NCBI GenBank assembly: GCA_024280945.1
Contig: JAMXLO010000079.1
Location: forward strand, 1 to 43,971
Reading direction: 5' to 3'
DNA from: Acetobacteraceae bacterium
GTDB taxonomy: Bacteria; Pseudomonadota; Alphaproteobacteria; Acetobacterales; Acetobacteraceae
Length of the DNA: 43,971 nucleotides
Below are positions 8,233 to 15,043 of this stretch, one piece after another (within the stretch, counting starts at the first letter, position 1; each line of letters opens with the position of its first letter). Made by a program: the position numbers and the translations under genes. The notes under the pieces are model-generated. The model saw only the letters and a list, made by a program, of their open reading frames with translations, was not told the DNA's origin and searched no databases.

Positions 8233-8263
8233 AAAAAAAGCGGTGCAGCAGGGGCTGCACCGC
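8233..8263 (-). terminator. Intrinsic terminator in the amidase-operon leader
   Basis: GCGGTGCAGC (8240-8249) and GCTGCACCGC (8254-8263) form a perfect 10-bp stem with a 4-nt loop. Read on the minus strand it is followed by seven T residues (8233-8239), a textbook Rho-independent terminator. No minus-strand gene ends just upstream of it. It lies between a candidate promoter (8355-8384) and the first gene of the amidase pair (start 8169), so it could act as an attenuator. Confidence 0.7.
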
Positions 8264-8354
8264 CAAAGGGGGCCGCGCCAATGCGGCGCGACATCGGGGA
8301 GGAAACAGGACGCCGGCAATGCCGGCTCCATGCCGCCAATATGCCACCGGAAAT

Positions 8355-8384
8355 CTTATGAATTAGTAACGCGGCGTGTGACAA
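8355..8384 (-). promoter_or_regulatory. Candidate sigma-70 promoter for the amidase pair
   Basis: On the minus strand TTGTCA (8379-8384, five of six consensus bases), an 18-bp spacer, and CATAAG (8355-8360). Transcription would start near 8348 and run through the hairpin at 8240-8263 before reaching the small gene. Confidence 0.4.
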
Positions 8385-8436
8385 ACGCGAATTCGACCGC
8401 CGAGATCATCATAAAATTACGAAAGGAGCGTATCGC

Positions 8437-9624
8437 ATGGCGATTCCGCCACCACGCACCGGGCCACTCGCCGGCCTGAAGGTGCTCGAGATCGGCCACT
8501 ACATTGCCGCTCCCTTCTGCACCCGCATTCTCGCTGACCTGGGCGCCGAGGTGATCAAGATCGAGCCACCTGGCGGCGACCCCTTCCGCGGCTGGGGCGC
8601 CTCGATAGGGGGGAATTCGGTTTGGTTCAGCGTGCACGGCCGCAACAAGCTCTCGGTCGTGCTGGACCTGAAGCGCGATCGTGAGACGCTGCTGAAGCTG
8701 GCCGCGCGCGCCGATGTGCTGGTGGAGAACCTGCGTGCCGGCGGGCTGGAACGGCTGAACCTAGGGCCGGCGGCGTTGCACGGCGTCAACCCGCGCCTGG
8801 TGATTGCGCGGATCTCCGGTTACGGCCAGGACGGACCATACCGCGACAAGCCCGCCTTCGGCGCGATAGGTGAGGCGATGGGCGGTATCCGCCACCTGAC
8901 CGCGCATCCGGCTGGCGCCTCGGAGCTGCCGCCGCCTCGCTGCGGCATTTCGATCAGCGACGATCTGGCGGGGCTTTACGCGGCCATCGGACTGCTGTCG
9001 GCCTTGTGGCAGCGCGATGTGGCAGGCCTGGGACGCGGGCGGGTGGTGGATGTCAATCTCGTCGACAGCGTGTTCAGCCTGATGGAAGGCATGCTGCCGG
9101 AATATGCGATGGACGGTCGCATTCGGCAGCCGGTGGGCGCGGCAATCGAGACCGCTGCACCGACCAATACCTATCCCTGTGCCGATGGTAAGTGGCTGTG
9201 CATCGCCGGTAACTCAGACCTGATCTTTCGCCGGCTGATGCAGGCGATCGGTCGGCCGGACATGGCTGACGATCCAGCGTATGCCACCAATGGCGACCGC
9301 TGTGCGCAGCGGGCGGTGCTGGATACCGCGATCGCCACCTGGACTCGAACACTGCCGGCAAAGGCGGCGGAGGCGCGGCTGATGGCAGCCGACGTCCCGT
9401 GTTCCCGGCTGTACGATATTGCGGACTGCGCCAATGATCCGCACTTCCTGGCGCGCGGTTCTGTGCAGGAGGTGACCGATCCGCTGATCGGGCGGACATT
9501 GCACCCCGGGCCGGCAATTCGTCTCGACGGCGATGCGCCTGATGGCGTCGTGGCCTGGCCGGGGCCAGCGGTGGGCGAGCACACCGATTACGTGCTCGAC
9601 ATGCTCCGGAAGGAGTCGGTGTGA
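8437..9624 (+). CDS. CaiB/BaiF family (class III) CoA-transferase
   Basis: A 395-residue cytoplasmic enzyme that moves CoA between carboxylic acids. GPLAGLKVLEIGHYIAAPFCTRILADLGAEVIKIEPP at the start is the family signature. It is followed by FSVHGRNKLSVVLDLK, VLVENLRAGGLERL, RISGYGQDGPYRDKPAF and the active-site region ISISDDLAGL, where Asp175 is the likely nucleophile. Length is standard. A strong AAGGAG site lies 7-8 nt before the ATG. It is divergent from the amidase pair. Activation of the acid released by nitrile hydratase and amidase would be a natural use, but the substrate cannot be read from sequence. Confidence 0.93.
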   Translation: MAIPPPRTGPLAGLKVLEIGHYIAAPFCTRILADLGAEVIKIEPPGGDPFRGWGASIGGNSVWFSVHGRNKLSVVLDLKRDRETLLKLAARADVLVENLRAGGLERLNLGPAALHGVNPRLVIARISGYGQDGPYRDKPAFGAIGEAMGGIRHLTAHPAGASELPPPRCGISISDDLAGLYAAIGLLSALWQRDVAGLGRGRVVDVNLVDSVFSLMEGMLPEYAMDGRIRQPVGAAIETAAPTNTYPCADGKWLCIAGNSDLIFRRLMQAIGRPDMADDPAYATNGDRCAQRAVLDTAIATWTRTLPAKAAEARLMAADVPCSRLYDIADCANDPHFLARGSVQEVTDPLIGRTLHPGPAIRLDGDAPDGVVAWPGPAVGEHTDYVLDMLRKESV

Positions 9625-9697
9625 CCCTCGGGACGGGGTGCTTCGACTGACGCCGGAGTGGCAGGTGGCTGGCTGAAAAGCGGCTCAGCCGGGCATT

Positions 9698-9734
9698 AGA
9701 GCAAGATCGGATCAGGTTGACCCGATCATGCTCT
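9698..9734. repeat. Imperfect inverted repeat, possible short interspersed palindrome
   Basis: A 17-nt arm (9698-9714, AGAGCAAGATCGGATCA) and its near-complement (9718-9734) are separated by GGT, with two mismatches. A second AGAG-GCGAT-type inverted pair follows (about 9750-9800, TAGAGTGCGAT against ATCGCGCTCTA). The block fills the gap between the convergent CoA-transferase and ctrA genes. It may be a repeat unit or a two-way terminator; no second full copy was seen in this window. Confidence 0.5.
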
Positions 9735-9797
9735 GCGATTCATTGACGTAGAGTGCGATTCACGCTTTCTAACGATTCCGCTTCAAGCGATCGCGCT

Positions 9798-10511
9798 CTA
9801 GGCGGCAACCGTCTCGGCGACGCTCACGTCGGTCTGCGCGGCCGGCTCGCGGATCATGTAGCCACGGCCCCATACCGTGCCGATCAGGTTGTCTGCGCCC
9901 GCCAGCGCCAGCTTCTTTCGCAATTTGCAGATGAACACGTCGATGATCTTCATCTCGGGTTCATCCATGCCGCCGTACAGGTGATTGAGGAATGCCTCCT
10001 TCGTCAGCACCATCCCCTTGCGCAGGACCAGCAGTTCCAGAATGGCGTACTCCTTGCCGGTCAGGTGCACCGGCTGGCCGTCCACCGTCACCTCATGACT
10101 GTCCAGATTGAGCAGCAGCGACCCTACGCGCAGCGTCGGCTGGCTGAACCCTTTGCTGCGACGAACGATCGCCTGCATGCGCGCCAGCAGTTCAGCCTTG
10201 TCGAATGGCTTGGTGATGAAGTCGTCGGCTCCCAGGCCCAACCCCTTCACCTTTACCTGTGGTCGCGACAATCCGGACAGGATGAGCACCGGGGTGTCGT
10301 TGCGCGAAACGCGCATACGGCGCACGACCTCGAAGCCTTCGATATCCGGCAGCATCAAGTCGAGAATTACGATATCGTAATCATAATGCCGGGCCAGTTC
10401 GAGGCCTTCCTCGCCGGTATCCGCATGGTCGACTACGGCGCCTGTCGACTTGAGCATCAGCGAAACGCCGCGCGCCGCGACAAGATCGTCTTCAATGAGC
10501 AGAATTCGCAT
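9798..10511 (-). CDS. ctrA: Response regulator CtrA
   Basis: A 237-residue OmpR-class regulator that in alphaproteobacteria controls cell-cycle and flagellar genes. The receiver domain (1-120) has acidic residues D8/D9, phospho-acceptor Asp51 in VILDLMLPD and the switch Lys in ITKPFDK. The DNA-binding domain has [47 protein letters not shown] and VWGRGYMIR, almost identical to Caulobacter CtrA as remembered. The protein ends ETVAA; a terminal Ala-Ala is what ClpXP recognises in Caulobacter, so cell-cycle proteolysis is plausible. It is divergent from fliI across 166 bp. One TTAA half-site (near 10598) lies in that gap; a full TTAA-N7-TTAA box was not found. Confidence 0.95.
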   Translation of the reverse strand: MRILLIEDDLVAARGVSLMLKSTGAVVDHADTGEEGLELARHYDYDIVILDLMLPDIEGFEVVRRMRVSRNDTPVLILSGLSRPQVKVKGLGLGADDFITKPFDKAELLARMQAIVRRSKGFSQPTLRVGSLLLNLDSHEVTVDGQPVHLTGKEYAILELLVLRKGMVLTKEAFLNHLYGGMDEPEMKIIDVFICKLRKKLALAGADNLIGTVWGRGYMIREPAAQTDVSVAETVAA

Positions 10512-10660
10512 CCTCTGCTTACTCCATCACCTCGGCGTAATATTTACCACTATCACGTGCATGTAGCCAAGGAATTTTCACCAATTGCGTGTAGTTTAAC
10601 TGAACTCCTACACCGAATGGTGACATCGCCGCTATTTTTCCGCTCGAAGTCCAAATCTGA

Positions 10661-10666
10661 TACAAT
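10661..10666 (+). promoter_or_regulatory. Candidate -10 element for fliI-fliJ
   Basis: TACAAT matches five of six bases of a sigma-70 -10 box. It lies 11 bp before the fliI ATG at 10678, with no good -35 and no clear ribosome site between. If real, the message has a very short leader. Confidence 0.25.
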
Positions 10667-10677
10667 GATGTGCCTCA

Positions 10678-12051
10678 ATGAGATACATGGGGTTCCTGGA
10701 ACGTAGCGTCGCTTGTGGAGCGAAGCTGCGCGAGATCACACCGGTAGTGCTTGAGGGTCGTGTGACAGGCCTGTCCGGCCTCATCGCCGACGTGGATGGG
10801 CTAGGCGCACATGTCTCGGTCGGCGACCGTCTGATCTTGTCGGCGCGCGACGGGCATCGGGTTCCCGCCGAGGTCGTTGGGTTCCGCCGCGGGCTGGCAC
10901 AGACAATGCCATTCGGGGCATTGGACGGGCTCGGTCCGGGCAGTTCTGCATTTTTTGAGCTGCACGGAAGAGGCGCGAACGGCAGCGGCGGACTCGCGGT
11001 ATCCGATGGCTGGCTTGGCCGGGTGATGGACCCGTTGGGGAGGCCGCTCGACAACCGTGGGCCTCTTCCTGCTGGCGACCGCCCGAGGCCCGTACTTGCC
11101 GCGCCGCCTGGCGCGACAGCGCGGGCGCGTCTGGGAGCGCGGCTTGATCTTGGGGTGCGGGCGCTGAACTGCTTCGCCACCTGTCGGCAGGGTCAGCGCC
11201 TGGGGCTGTTTGCGGGTTCCGGGGTGGGGAAATCCAGCCTGCTTGCGATGCTCGCGCGATATACCGCCTGTGACGTAGCGGTGCTGGCCTTGGTCGGCGA
11301 GCGTGGACGCGAAGTGCGCGAATTCTTGGAGGACGATCTGGGGGAGGGCGGCCTTGCGCGCTCCGTAGTGGTCGTCGCCACTTCCGACGCTCCGCCCCTG
11401 CTGCGACGGCAGGCAGCATACACCGCAATGACCGTCGCGGAGCATTTCCGTGACCAGGGCAAGTCGGTGCTGCTGCTGATGGACAGCGTCACCCGGTATT
11501 GCCTGGCGTTGCGGGAGATCGGCCTCTCCGCAGGCGAGCCGCCGGCAACGCGCGGCTATCCGCCCAGCGTCTTTGCCGAGCTGCCGCGCTTGCTCGAGCG
11601 GGCTGGCCCCGGCCTCGAGCGCGACGACGGCCCAGCGGGGCACATAACCGCATTGTTCAGCGTGCTGGTCGAAGGCGACGACCAGAACGAGCCAGTCGCT
11701 GACGCAGTCCGCGGCATCCTCGACGGGCATGTGGTGCTGGATCGCCGGATTGCCGAAGGCGGGCGTTACCCGGCAATCGACGTGTTGCGCTCGCTCTCGC
11801 GCGCTGTCCCGGGCTGCAATGCACCTCAGGAGAACGCGCTTGCACAGCGCGCTCGCTCACTGCTCGCACTCTATGCCGACATGGCTGATATGATCCGTCT
11901 CGGCGCCTATCGTCCGGGCAGCGATCCGTCGATAGACGAAGCCGTGGCGCTGGCGCCGCGGATCGAGGCGATGCTTCGCCAGTTGCGCGACGAGCGAACC
12001 GGTATCGAGGACAGCTTTGCGGCGCTGGCCGGGGCAATGGAGGCGCCATGA
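10678..12051 (+). CDS. fliI: Flagellar export ATPase FliI
   Basis: The ATPase of the flagellar type III export apparatus, 457 residues, membrane-peripheral. It has Walker A in FAGSGVGKSS (G180-S186), the catalytic-Glu motif VGERGRE (Glu208), Walker B LLLMDS (Asp269), and VTRYCLALREIGLSAGEPPATRGYPPSVF, characteristic of FliI/SctN rather than F1 beta subunits. The N-terminal beta-barrel has GRVTGLSGLIADVDG. Two ATG codons (10678, 10687) are possible starts; neither has an obvious ribosome site. Its stop overlaps the fliJ ATG. It is divergent from ctrA and about 20 kb from the other flagellar genes in the window. Confidence 0.95.
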   Translation: MRYMGFLERSVACGAKLREITPVVLEGRVTGLSGLIADVDGLGAHVSVGDRLILSARDGHRVPAEVVGFRRGLAQTMPFGALDGLGPGSSAFFELHGRGANGSGGLAVSDGWLGRVMDPLGRPLDNRGPLPAGDRPRPVLAAPPGATARARLGARLDLGVRALNCFATCRQGQRLGLFAGSGVGKSSLLAMLARYTACDVAVLALVGERGREVREFLEDDLGEGGLARSVVVVATSDAPPLLRRQAAYTAMTVAEHFRDQGKSVLLLMDSVTRYCLALREIGLSAGEPPATRGYPPSVFAELPRLLERAGPGLERDDGPAGHITALFSVLVEGDDQNEPVADAVRGILDGHVVLDRRIAEGGRYPAIDVLRSLSRAVPGCNAPQENALAQRARSLLALYADMADMIRLGAYRPGSDPSIDEAVALAPRIEAMLRQLRDERTGIEDSFAALAGAMEAP

Positions 12052-12488
12052 AGCATGACCCTCTCGAATCGTTGCTGCGGCTGCGCGAGGTGGCCGCGGA
12101 CGAGGCACGCCGTCATCTCGCCGATTGCCTACGGCTCGAAAGCGAGGCGGCGGAAGCGGTCGCGGCAATCGAGGCAGCGATCAAGCGCGAGACCGAGGCT
12201 GCCACCAGCCTTGCTGCCGGTGACACCGAGGTCGAGGCATTCGCTGCCTGGCTGCGCAGGACGCGGCCCAAGCAGCAGGCGGCTAGAGCCACGAAAGAGG
12301 CGGCCGAAGCGGCGACGGCGGAAGCGCGTGCCGTGCTGGGTGCAGCACGGGCCGCAGTCAGGGCAGTCGAACTGATGCTCGAAAACAAGGCGCAAGCGGC
12401 CCGAGCAGAGGCGGAGCGCAAGGTGCAAGGTCAGATCGACGAAGCAGCGAGCCGGGCCAGACCGAATGAAGACATGCAGAATGGCTGA
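12048..12488 (+). CDS. fliJ: Flagellar export protein FliJ
   Basis: A 146-residue, strongly charged, Ala/Glu/Arg-rich protein predicted as two long coiled-coil helices, as expected of FliJ, the central stalk and chaperone-escort protein of the flagellar ATPase ring. Sequence motifs are weak in this family (DPLESLLRLREVAADEARRHLADC at the start), so the call rests on the ATGA overlap with fliI, size and coiled-coil composition. It is the last gene of the fliI-fliJ pair. Confidence 0.85.
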   Translation: MKHDPLESLLRLREVAADEARRHLADCLRLESEAAEAVAAIEAAIKRETEAATSLAAGDTEVEAFAAWLRRTRPKQQAARATKEAAEAATAEARAVLGAARAAVRAVELMLENKAQAARAEAERKVQGQIDEAASRARPNEDMQNG

Positions 12489-12758
12489 TGTGCCATCCAT
12501 CACAGTCACGGCGACATGGTCAGCGGCAACAATCTCTTCGAGGTTGCCTCCAGGGAGTGCAAGCTGACACCGGGCGATGATGATCCGCGCGGCAAGTAAA
12601 GGAATTTCGGCTTGAGGGGTTGTTGAACCTCACCCTGCGACACGTCTCCAGCGCGGCAAGTTATGCCGCGACTTGAAGCTATCGTGCTCTGATAAGGCAA
12701 TGACGAGCGCAGCCGTTCGACGAGCCTTTTCGCAAGGCTGCTGACTCACCGGCGGCGG

Positions 12759-13670
12759 TCACGCTTGATCCGGTCGCTCCACAATGACCGATTCCAGCCA
12801 CCTGACGATCTCGCTCTGGTCGGCACCAGATCCGATTGCGGCCTCTGCTGCTGCCCAAGCATCGCGAGATGCAGCAATCAGCGGTGCATGAATGCCAGTG
12901 GCTTGTGCCAACGAGGCGGTCACCGCCGTCCCCTGCAGCACGTGGCCCAGTGCCAGCCCGGTATCGAACCTGCGCGTCAAGACCTGTTCCTGCAGCAGTC
13001 GTGCCATGGTCGGGCCAACGCCGCTCAGGGCTTGACCGACATCTATCACGGCTTCCGGGCTCACGCCGAAACGCTCGGCGATCCGCAGAGCCTCGCTGGC
13101 GGCGAGAATCTGGACGCTGCGAAGAAAGTCGCCGATAGCTGCCACGGCCTGACCCGATCCGACAGGCCCGACACTGAATGTGCGTGACGCCAGCACATCA
13201 AAGATCGGCTGGCATTGCGCAATGGCGGTCTCATTGCCGCCGATAACCACAGTTAGCTTTCCATCCCGTGCCTCGGCCGGAGTGCCAAGAGCGGGCGCAT
13301 CGATCAGATGGATTTCGCGCTCCGCCAATCGCTTGCCAAGTTCGACAGTGGCCAGCGGATCCGATCGGCCCATGTCGACGACCACCCCTCCGCGTGCGAA
13401 GCCACGAGCGAGGCCTTCCCATCCGTAGAGCACGTCTTGCAGCGCATCAGCCGAGGGCAGGACCGTGATGATCACGTCACAGGTTTGCGCCATCATCTTT
13501 GGCGAGCCAGTCATCATGCCGCCAACATCATTGGTGAACATTCGGACCGCGACGTCGACCACGTCATAGACTTGCGGATTGAACTGCTCCCAGACCAAGC
13601 GCGTGGCGATACGTGCGCCCATCGCGCCAAGGCCGATCACACCGATCCTCGGGCGTGCCCCGTCATTCAT
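12759..13670 (-). CDS. 3-hydroxyisobutyrate-dehydrogenase-family protein lacking the catalytic Lys
   Basis: A 303-residue beta-hydroxyacid dehydrogenase. The Rossmann site reads IGVIGLGAMGARIATRL (residues 9-25), the substrate region APALGTPAEARDGKLTVVIGG (125-145), and the helical domain follows. The usual catalytic segment GxxGxGQxxKxxNN is GPVGSGQAVAAIGD here, with Ala177 where Lys is expected and Gly180-Asp181 in place of the Asn pair. It may have another activity, such as an imine reductase-like or regulatory role, or be inactive. The start overlaps the end of the upstream minus-strand gene by 8 nt. It is the last gene in the long minus-strand run. Confidence 0.8.
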   Translation of the reverse strand: MNDGARPRIGVIGLGAMGARIATRLVWEQFNPQVYDVVDVAVRMFTNDVGGMMTGSPKMMAQTCDVIITVLPSADALQDVLYGWEGLARGFARGGVVVDMGRSDPLATVELGKRLAEREIHLIDAPALGTPAEARDGKLTVVIGGNETAIAQCQPIFDVLASRTFSVGPVGSGQAVAAIGDFLRSVQILAASEALRIAERFGVSPEAVIDVGQALSGVGPTMARLLQEQVLTRRFDTGLALGHVLQGTAVTASLAQATGIHAPLIAASRDAWAAAEAAIGSGADQSEIVRWLESVIVERPDQA

Positions 13671-14064
13671 GGCCGGTACGCGCCTTCAACGTCTCATCGA
13701 CCAGAAAAATATCGGTCAGCAATGCACGGATATGGATCGAGGCGTTGAGATTGTCGATAAGCTGCGAGCTCAATGCCTTCTGCGCCAGGACCAAGCGAAG
13801 TGCTGCTCGCGTGCGACGCGCGTCATCTTCGAGCACGGCGATGAAGTCGGCAAAGGCTCCCGCCTGCGTACCTACAGCTTCCCGCAGACAAGGAGCCAGG
13901 CCATCGAGCGCTGCATCGGCACGTTGCAGGAAGCGCCGGATCGAGCTGCTGTCGTCTGCATCGTCCTGCCGCCCCTGAGCGGCATAGGCCAACATAAGTT
14001 CATAGGCCTGTTCGATCGCCTCGATGCGTTCCGGCAGCGACAGGGCGACACCTGGCGTGGTCAT
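13663..14064 (-). CDS. Helical protein of unknown function
   Basis: 133 residues, rich in Ala, Leu, Asp and Arg, predicted almost wholly alpha-helical (ERIEAIEQAYELMLAYAAQG, IRRFLQRADAALDGL, ADFIAVLEDDARRTRAALRLVLAQKAL). No signal peptide, membrane segment or Cys/His metal site is visible, and I do not recognise the family. The ATG at 14064 is chosen for the AAAGGA 6-9 nt upstream; a longer in-frame reading into the 113-bp repeat is a repeat artefact. It overlaps the next gene by 8 nt, so the two are probably co-translated. Its association with the dehydrogenase-fold protein suggests a shared but unknown job. Confidence 0.75.
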   Translation of the reverse strand: MTTPGVALSLPERIEAIEQAYELMLAYAAQGRQDDADDSSSIRRFLQRADAALDGLAPCLREAVGTQAGAFADFIAVLEDDARRTRAALRLVLAQKALSSQLIDNLNASIHIRALLTDIFLVDETLKARTGHE

Positions 14065-14075
14065 GATGATCCTTT

Positions 14076-14188
14076 CTAGTATCCGATCGCAGAGGAGCGT
14101 GGGTCGCGTGCGACACACGCTCCGCCGCGTGAATCGGATACTCAAACCAAAGAGCGACGTGCCGACTTTCACTGAAAGTCGGCACTAG
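14076..14188 (-). repeat. 113-bp palindromic repeat, copy 1
   Basis: A 113-bp unit bounded by CTAG at both ends and matched at 110 of 113 positions by the copy at 19815-19927 in the same orientation. One half is a perfect 12-bp hairpin with a 3-nt loop (GTGCCGACTTTC/GAAAGTCGGCAC). The other half is a longer nested hairpin with outer arms GTATCCGAT/ATCGGATAC and inner arms GGAGCGTG/CACGCTCC. It begins 5 nt after the cytochrome b stop on the minus strand and ends next to the ribosome site of the following gene. The design is REP- or MITE-like. The first bases of the two ends are also related (CTAGTATCCGA and CTAGTGCCGA), like terminal inverted repeats. Confidence 0.92.
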
Positions 14189-14193
14189 GGCAG

Positions 14194-14871
14194 TCACTCG
14201 CCAGCAGAATACGCTCTGCCTTCGCGCGATATATCGGCTTGATCCGGCACTGGCCAACGCTGCGGATCGTGATGCGCCAGATAGTCGTCCCGCGAGATCC
14301 AGCCGTGGAACATGGAACGGGTCATCCACAGCTTCTCTGGCCGAAGCGCGAAGTAGACGTGAGCCATGATCAGGGTGATCATAGCCATCGCGAAGAGACC
14401 GTGGATTGCGTAGATCATCCCCCACTGCGTGTCCGCCAGCCAATACGGATTCCGCCGCCAGAACGGCGTATCGATCTTGCTCAGCATCAGCAAGCCGGTC
14501 GCCACGATGGCCAACACCACGACCGCCACGAGCATGTGGAACAGCTTTTGCAGCGGAGAGTATTTGGCGTCGAGCAATGGAGGCGGGCCGCCGAATCCCA
14601 GGGCACGGCGCATGAAACGCCAGGAGCCTCGTACATCGCGCGGCCCAAACACCATAGACCAGAAATCCTGCCACAAAGTGGCGCGGACGATATGAAACAG
14701 AATCGCGGCAGTGAGTACGACACCAGCGATCCAATGCGTCGTCACCCACTCGAACTTCCAGCCGAGGATCGGCAGAAAAGCCGTGAACAGGCAAGCGAGC
14801 AATGCGACGGCCATGATCCAGTGGTACAGCCGGTCAGCCGCGTGGTGCCGCAGGATTCTTTCTCCCGTCAC
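14194..14871 (-). CDS. Cytochrome b, formate dehydrogenase gamma-like
   Basis: A 225-residue membrane protein with four hydrophobic segments. Histidines lie at 17 (YHWIM), 46 and 60 (THWIAG, LFHIV), 112, 157 (AIHGLF) and 171 (MAHVYFALRPEK). The set H17, H60, H157 and H171 mirrors the di-heme ligands of FdnI, the quinone-reducing subunit of formate dehydrogenase N. It would pass electrons from the upstream molybdenum enzyme to the quinone pool. The GTG start overlaps the stop of the 54-residue gene (GTGA). The CXXCH motifs of c-type cytochromes are absent. The pairing with a xanthine-oxidase-family enzyme is inferred from gene order. Confidence 0.88.
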   Translation of the reverse strand: MTGERILRHHAADRLYHWIMAVALLACLFTAFLPILGWKFEWVTTHWIAGVVLTAAILFHIVRATLWQDFWSMVFGPRDVRGSWRFMRRALGFGGPPPLLDAKYSPLQKLFHMLVAVVVLAIVATGLLMLSKIDTPFWRRNPYWLADTQWGMIYAIHGLFAMAMITLIMAHVYFALRPEKLWMTRSMFHGWISRDDYLAHHDPQRWPVPDQADISREGRAYSAGE

Positions 14872-15032
14872 CTGCTAGCGCTCCGAACCCTCACGCGTCG
14901 ACGGGTGACCGACGAGATGAGGGCATGCAGGATGATAAAGGCGGCGCCGGCTCCGGCGAACCACCGGATCAGGTCCCACGACGCTCCGACCAGCACGGTC
15001 TGCCCGTAAACATCGCTGGCATAGCGAAACAA
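14868..15032 (-). CDS. 54-residue single-span membrane protein, TTG start
   Basis: A small gene between the FAD subunit and cytochrome b, in a third frame. The proposed start is TTG at 15032, with AAGG 9 nt upstream inside the FAD-subunit stop region (TAAGG). The product reads MFRYASDVYGQTVLVGASW, then a hydrophobic segment LIRWFAGAGAAFIILHALI, and a basic tail VTRRRVRVR. The TGA stop overlaps the cytochrome b GTG, so translation is chained through all three genes. One His (36) lies in the membrane segment. It could be a small subunit or assembly factor of the cytochrome b anchor. Only frame, overlaps and hydrophobicity support it. Confidence 0.6.
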   Translation of the reverse strand: MFRYASDVYGQTVLVGASWDLIRWFAGAGAAFIILHALISSVTRRRVRVRSASR

Positions 15033-15043
15033 CAGCGCAAGCC

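Noticed and set aside
9753-10706. A 317-residue plus-strand frame opposite ctrA
   Set aside because: It is a shadow of ctrA, which is nearly identical to known CtrA proteins; the antisense product shows no motif.
12515-12598. A 27-codon frame after fliJ (MVSGNNLFEV)
   Set aside because: It is in the same frame as fliJ after its stop and has no ribosome site; too short to support without conservation data.
14065-14172. N-terminal extensions beginning MKVGTSLFGLS on two minus-strand genes (also at 19771-19911)
   Set aside because: Both extensions are the same translation of the 113-bp repeat. Each gene has an internal ATG with a ribosome site or signal peptide that fits better.
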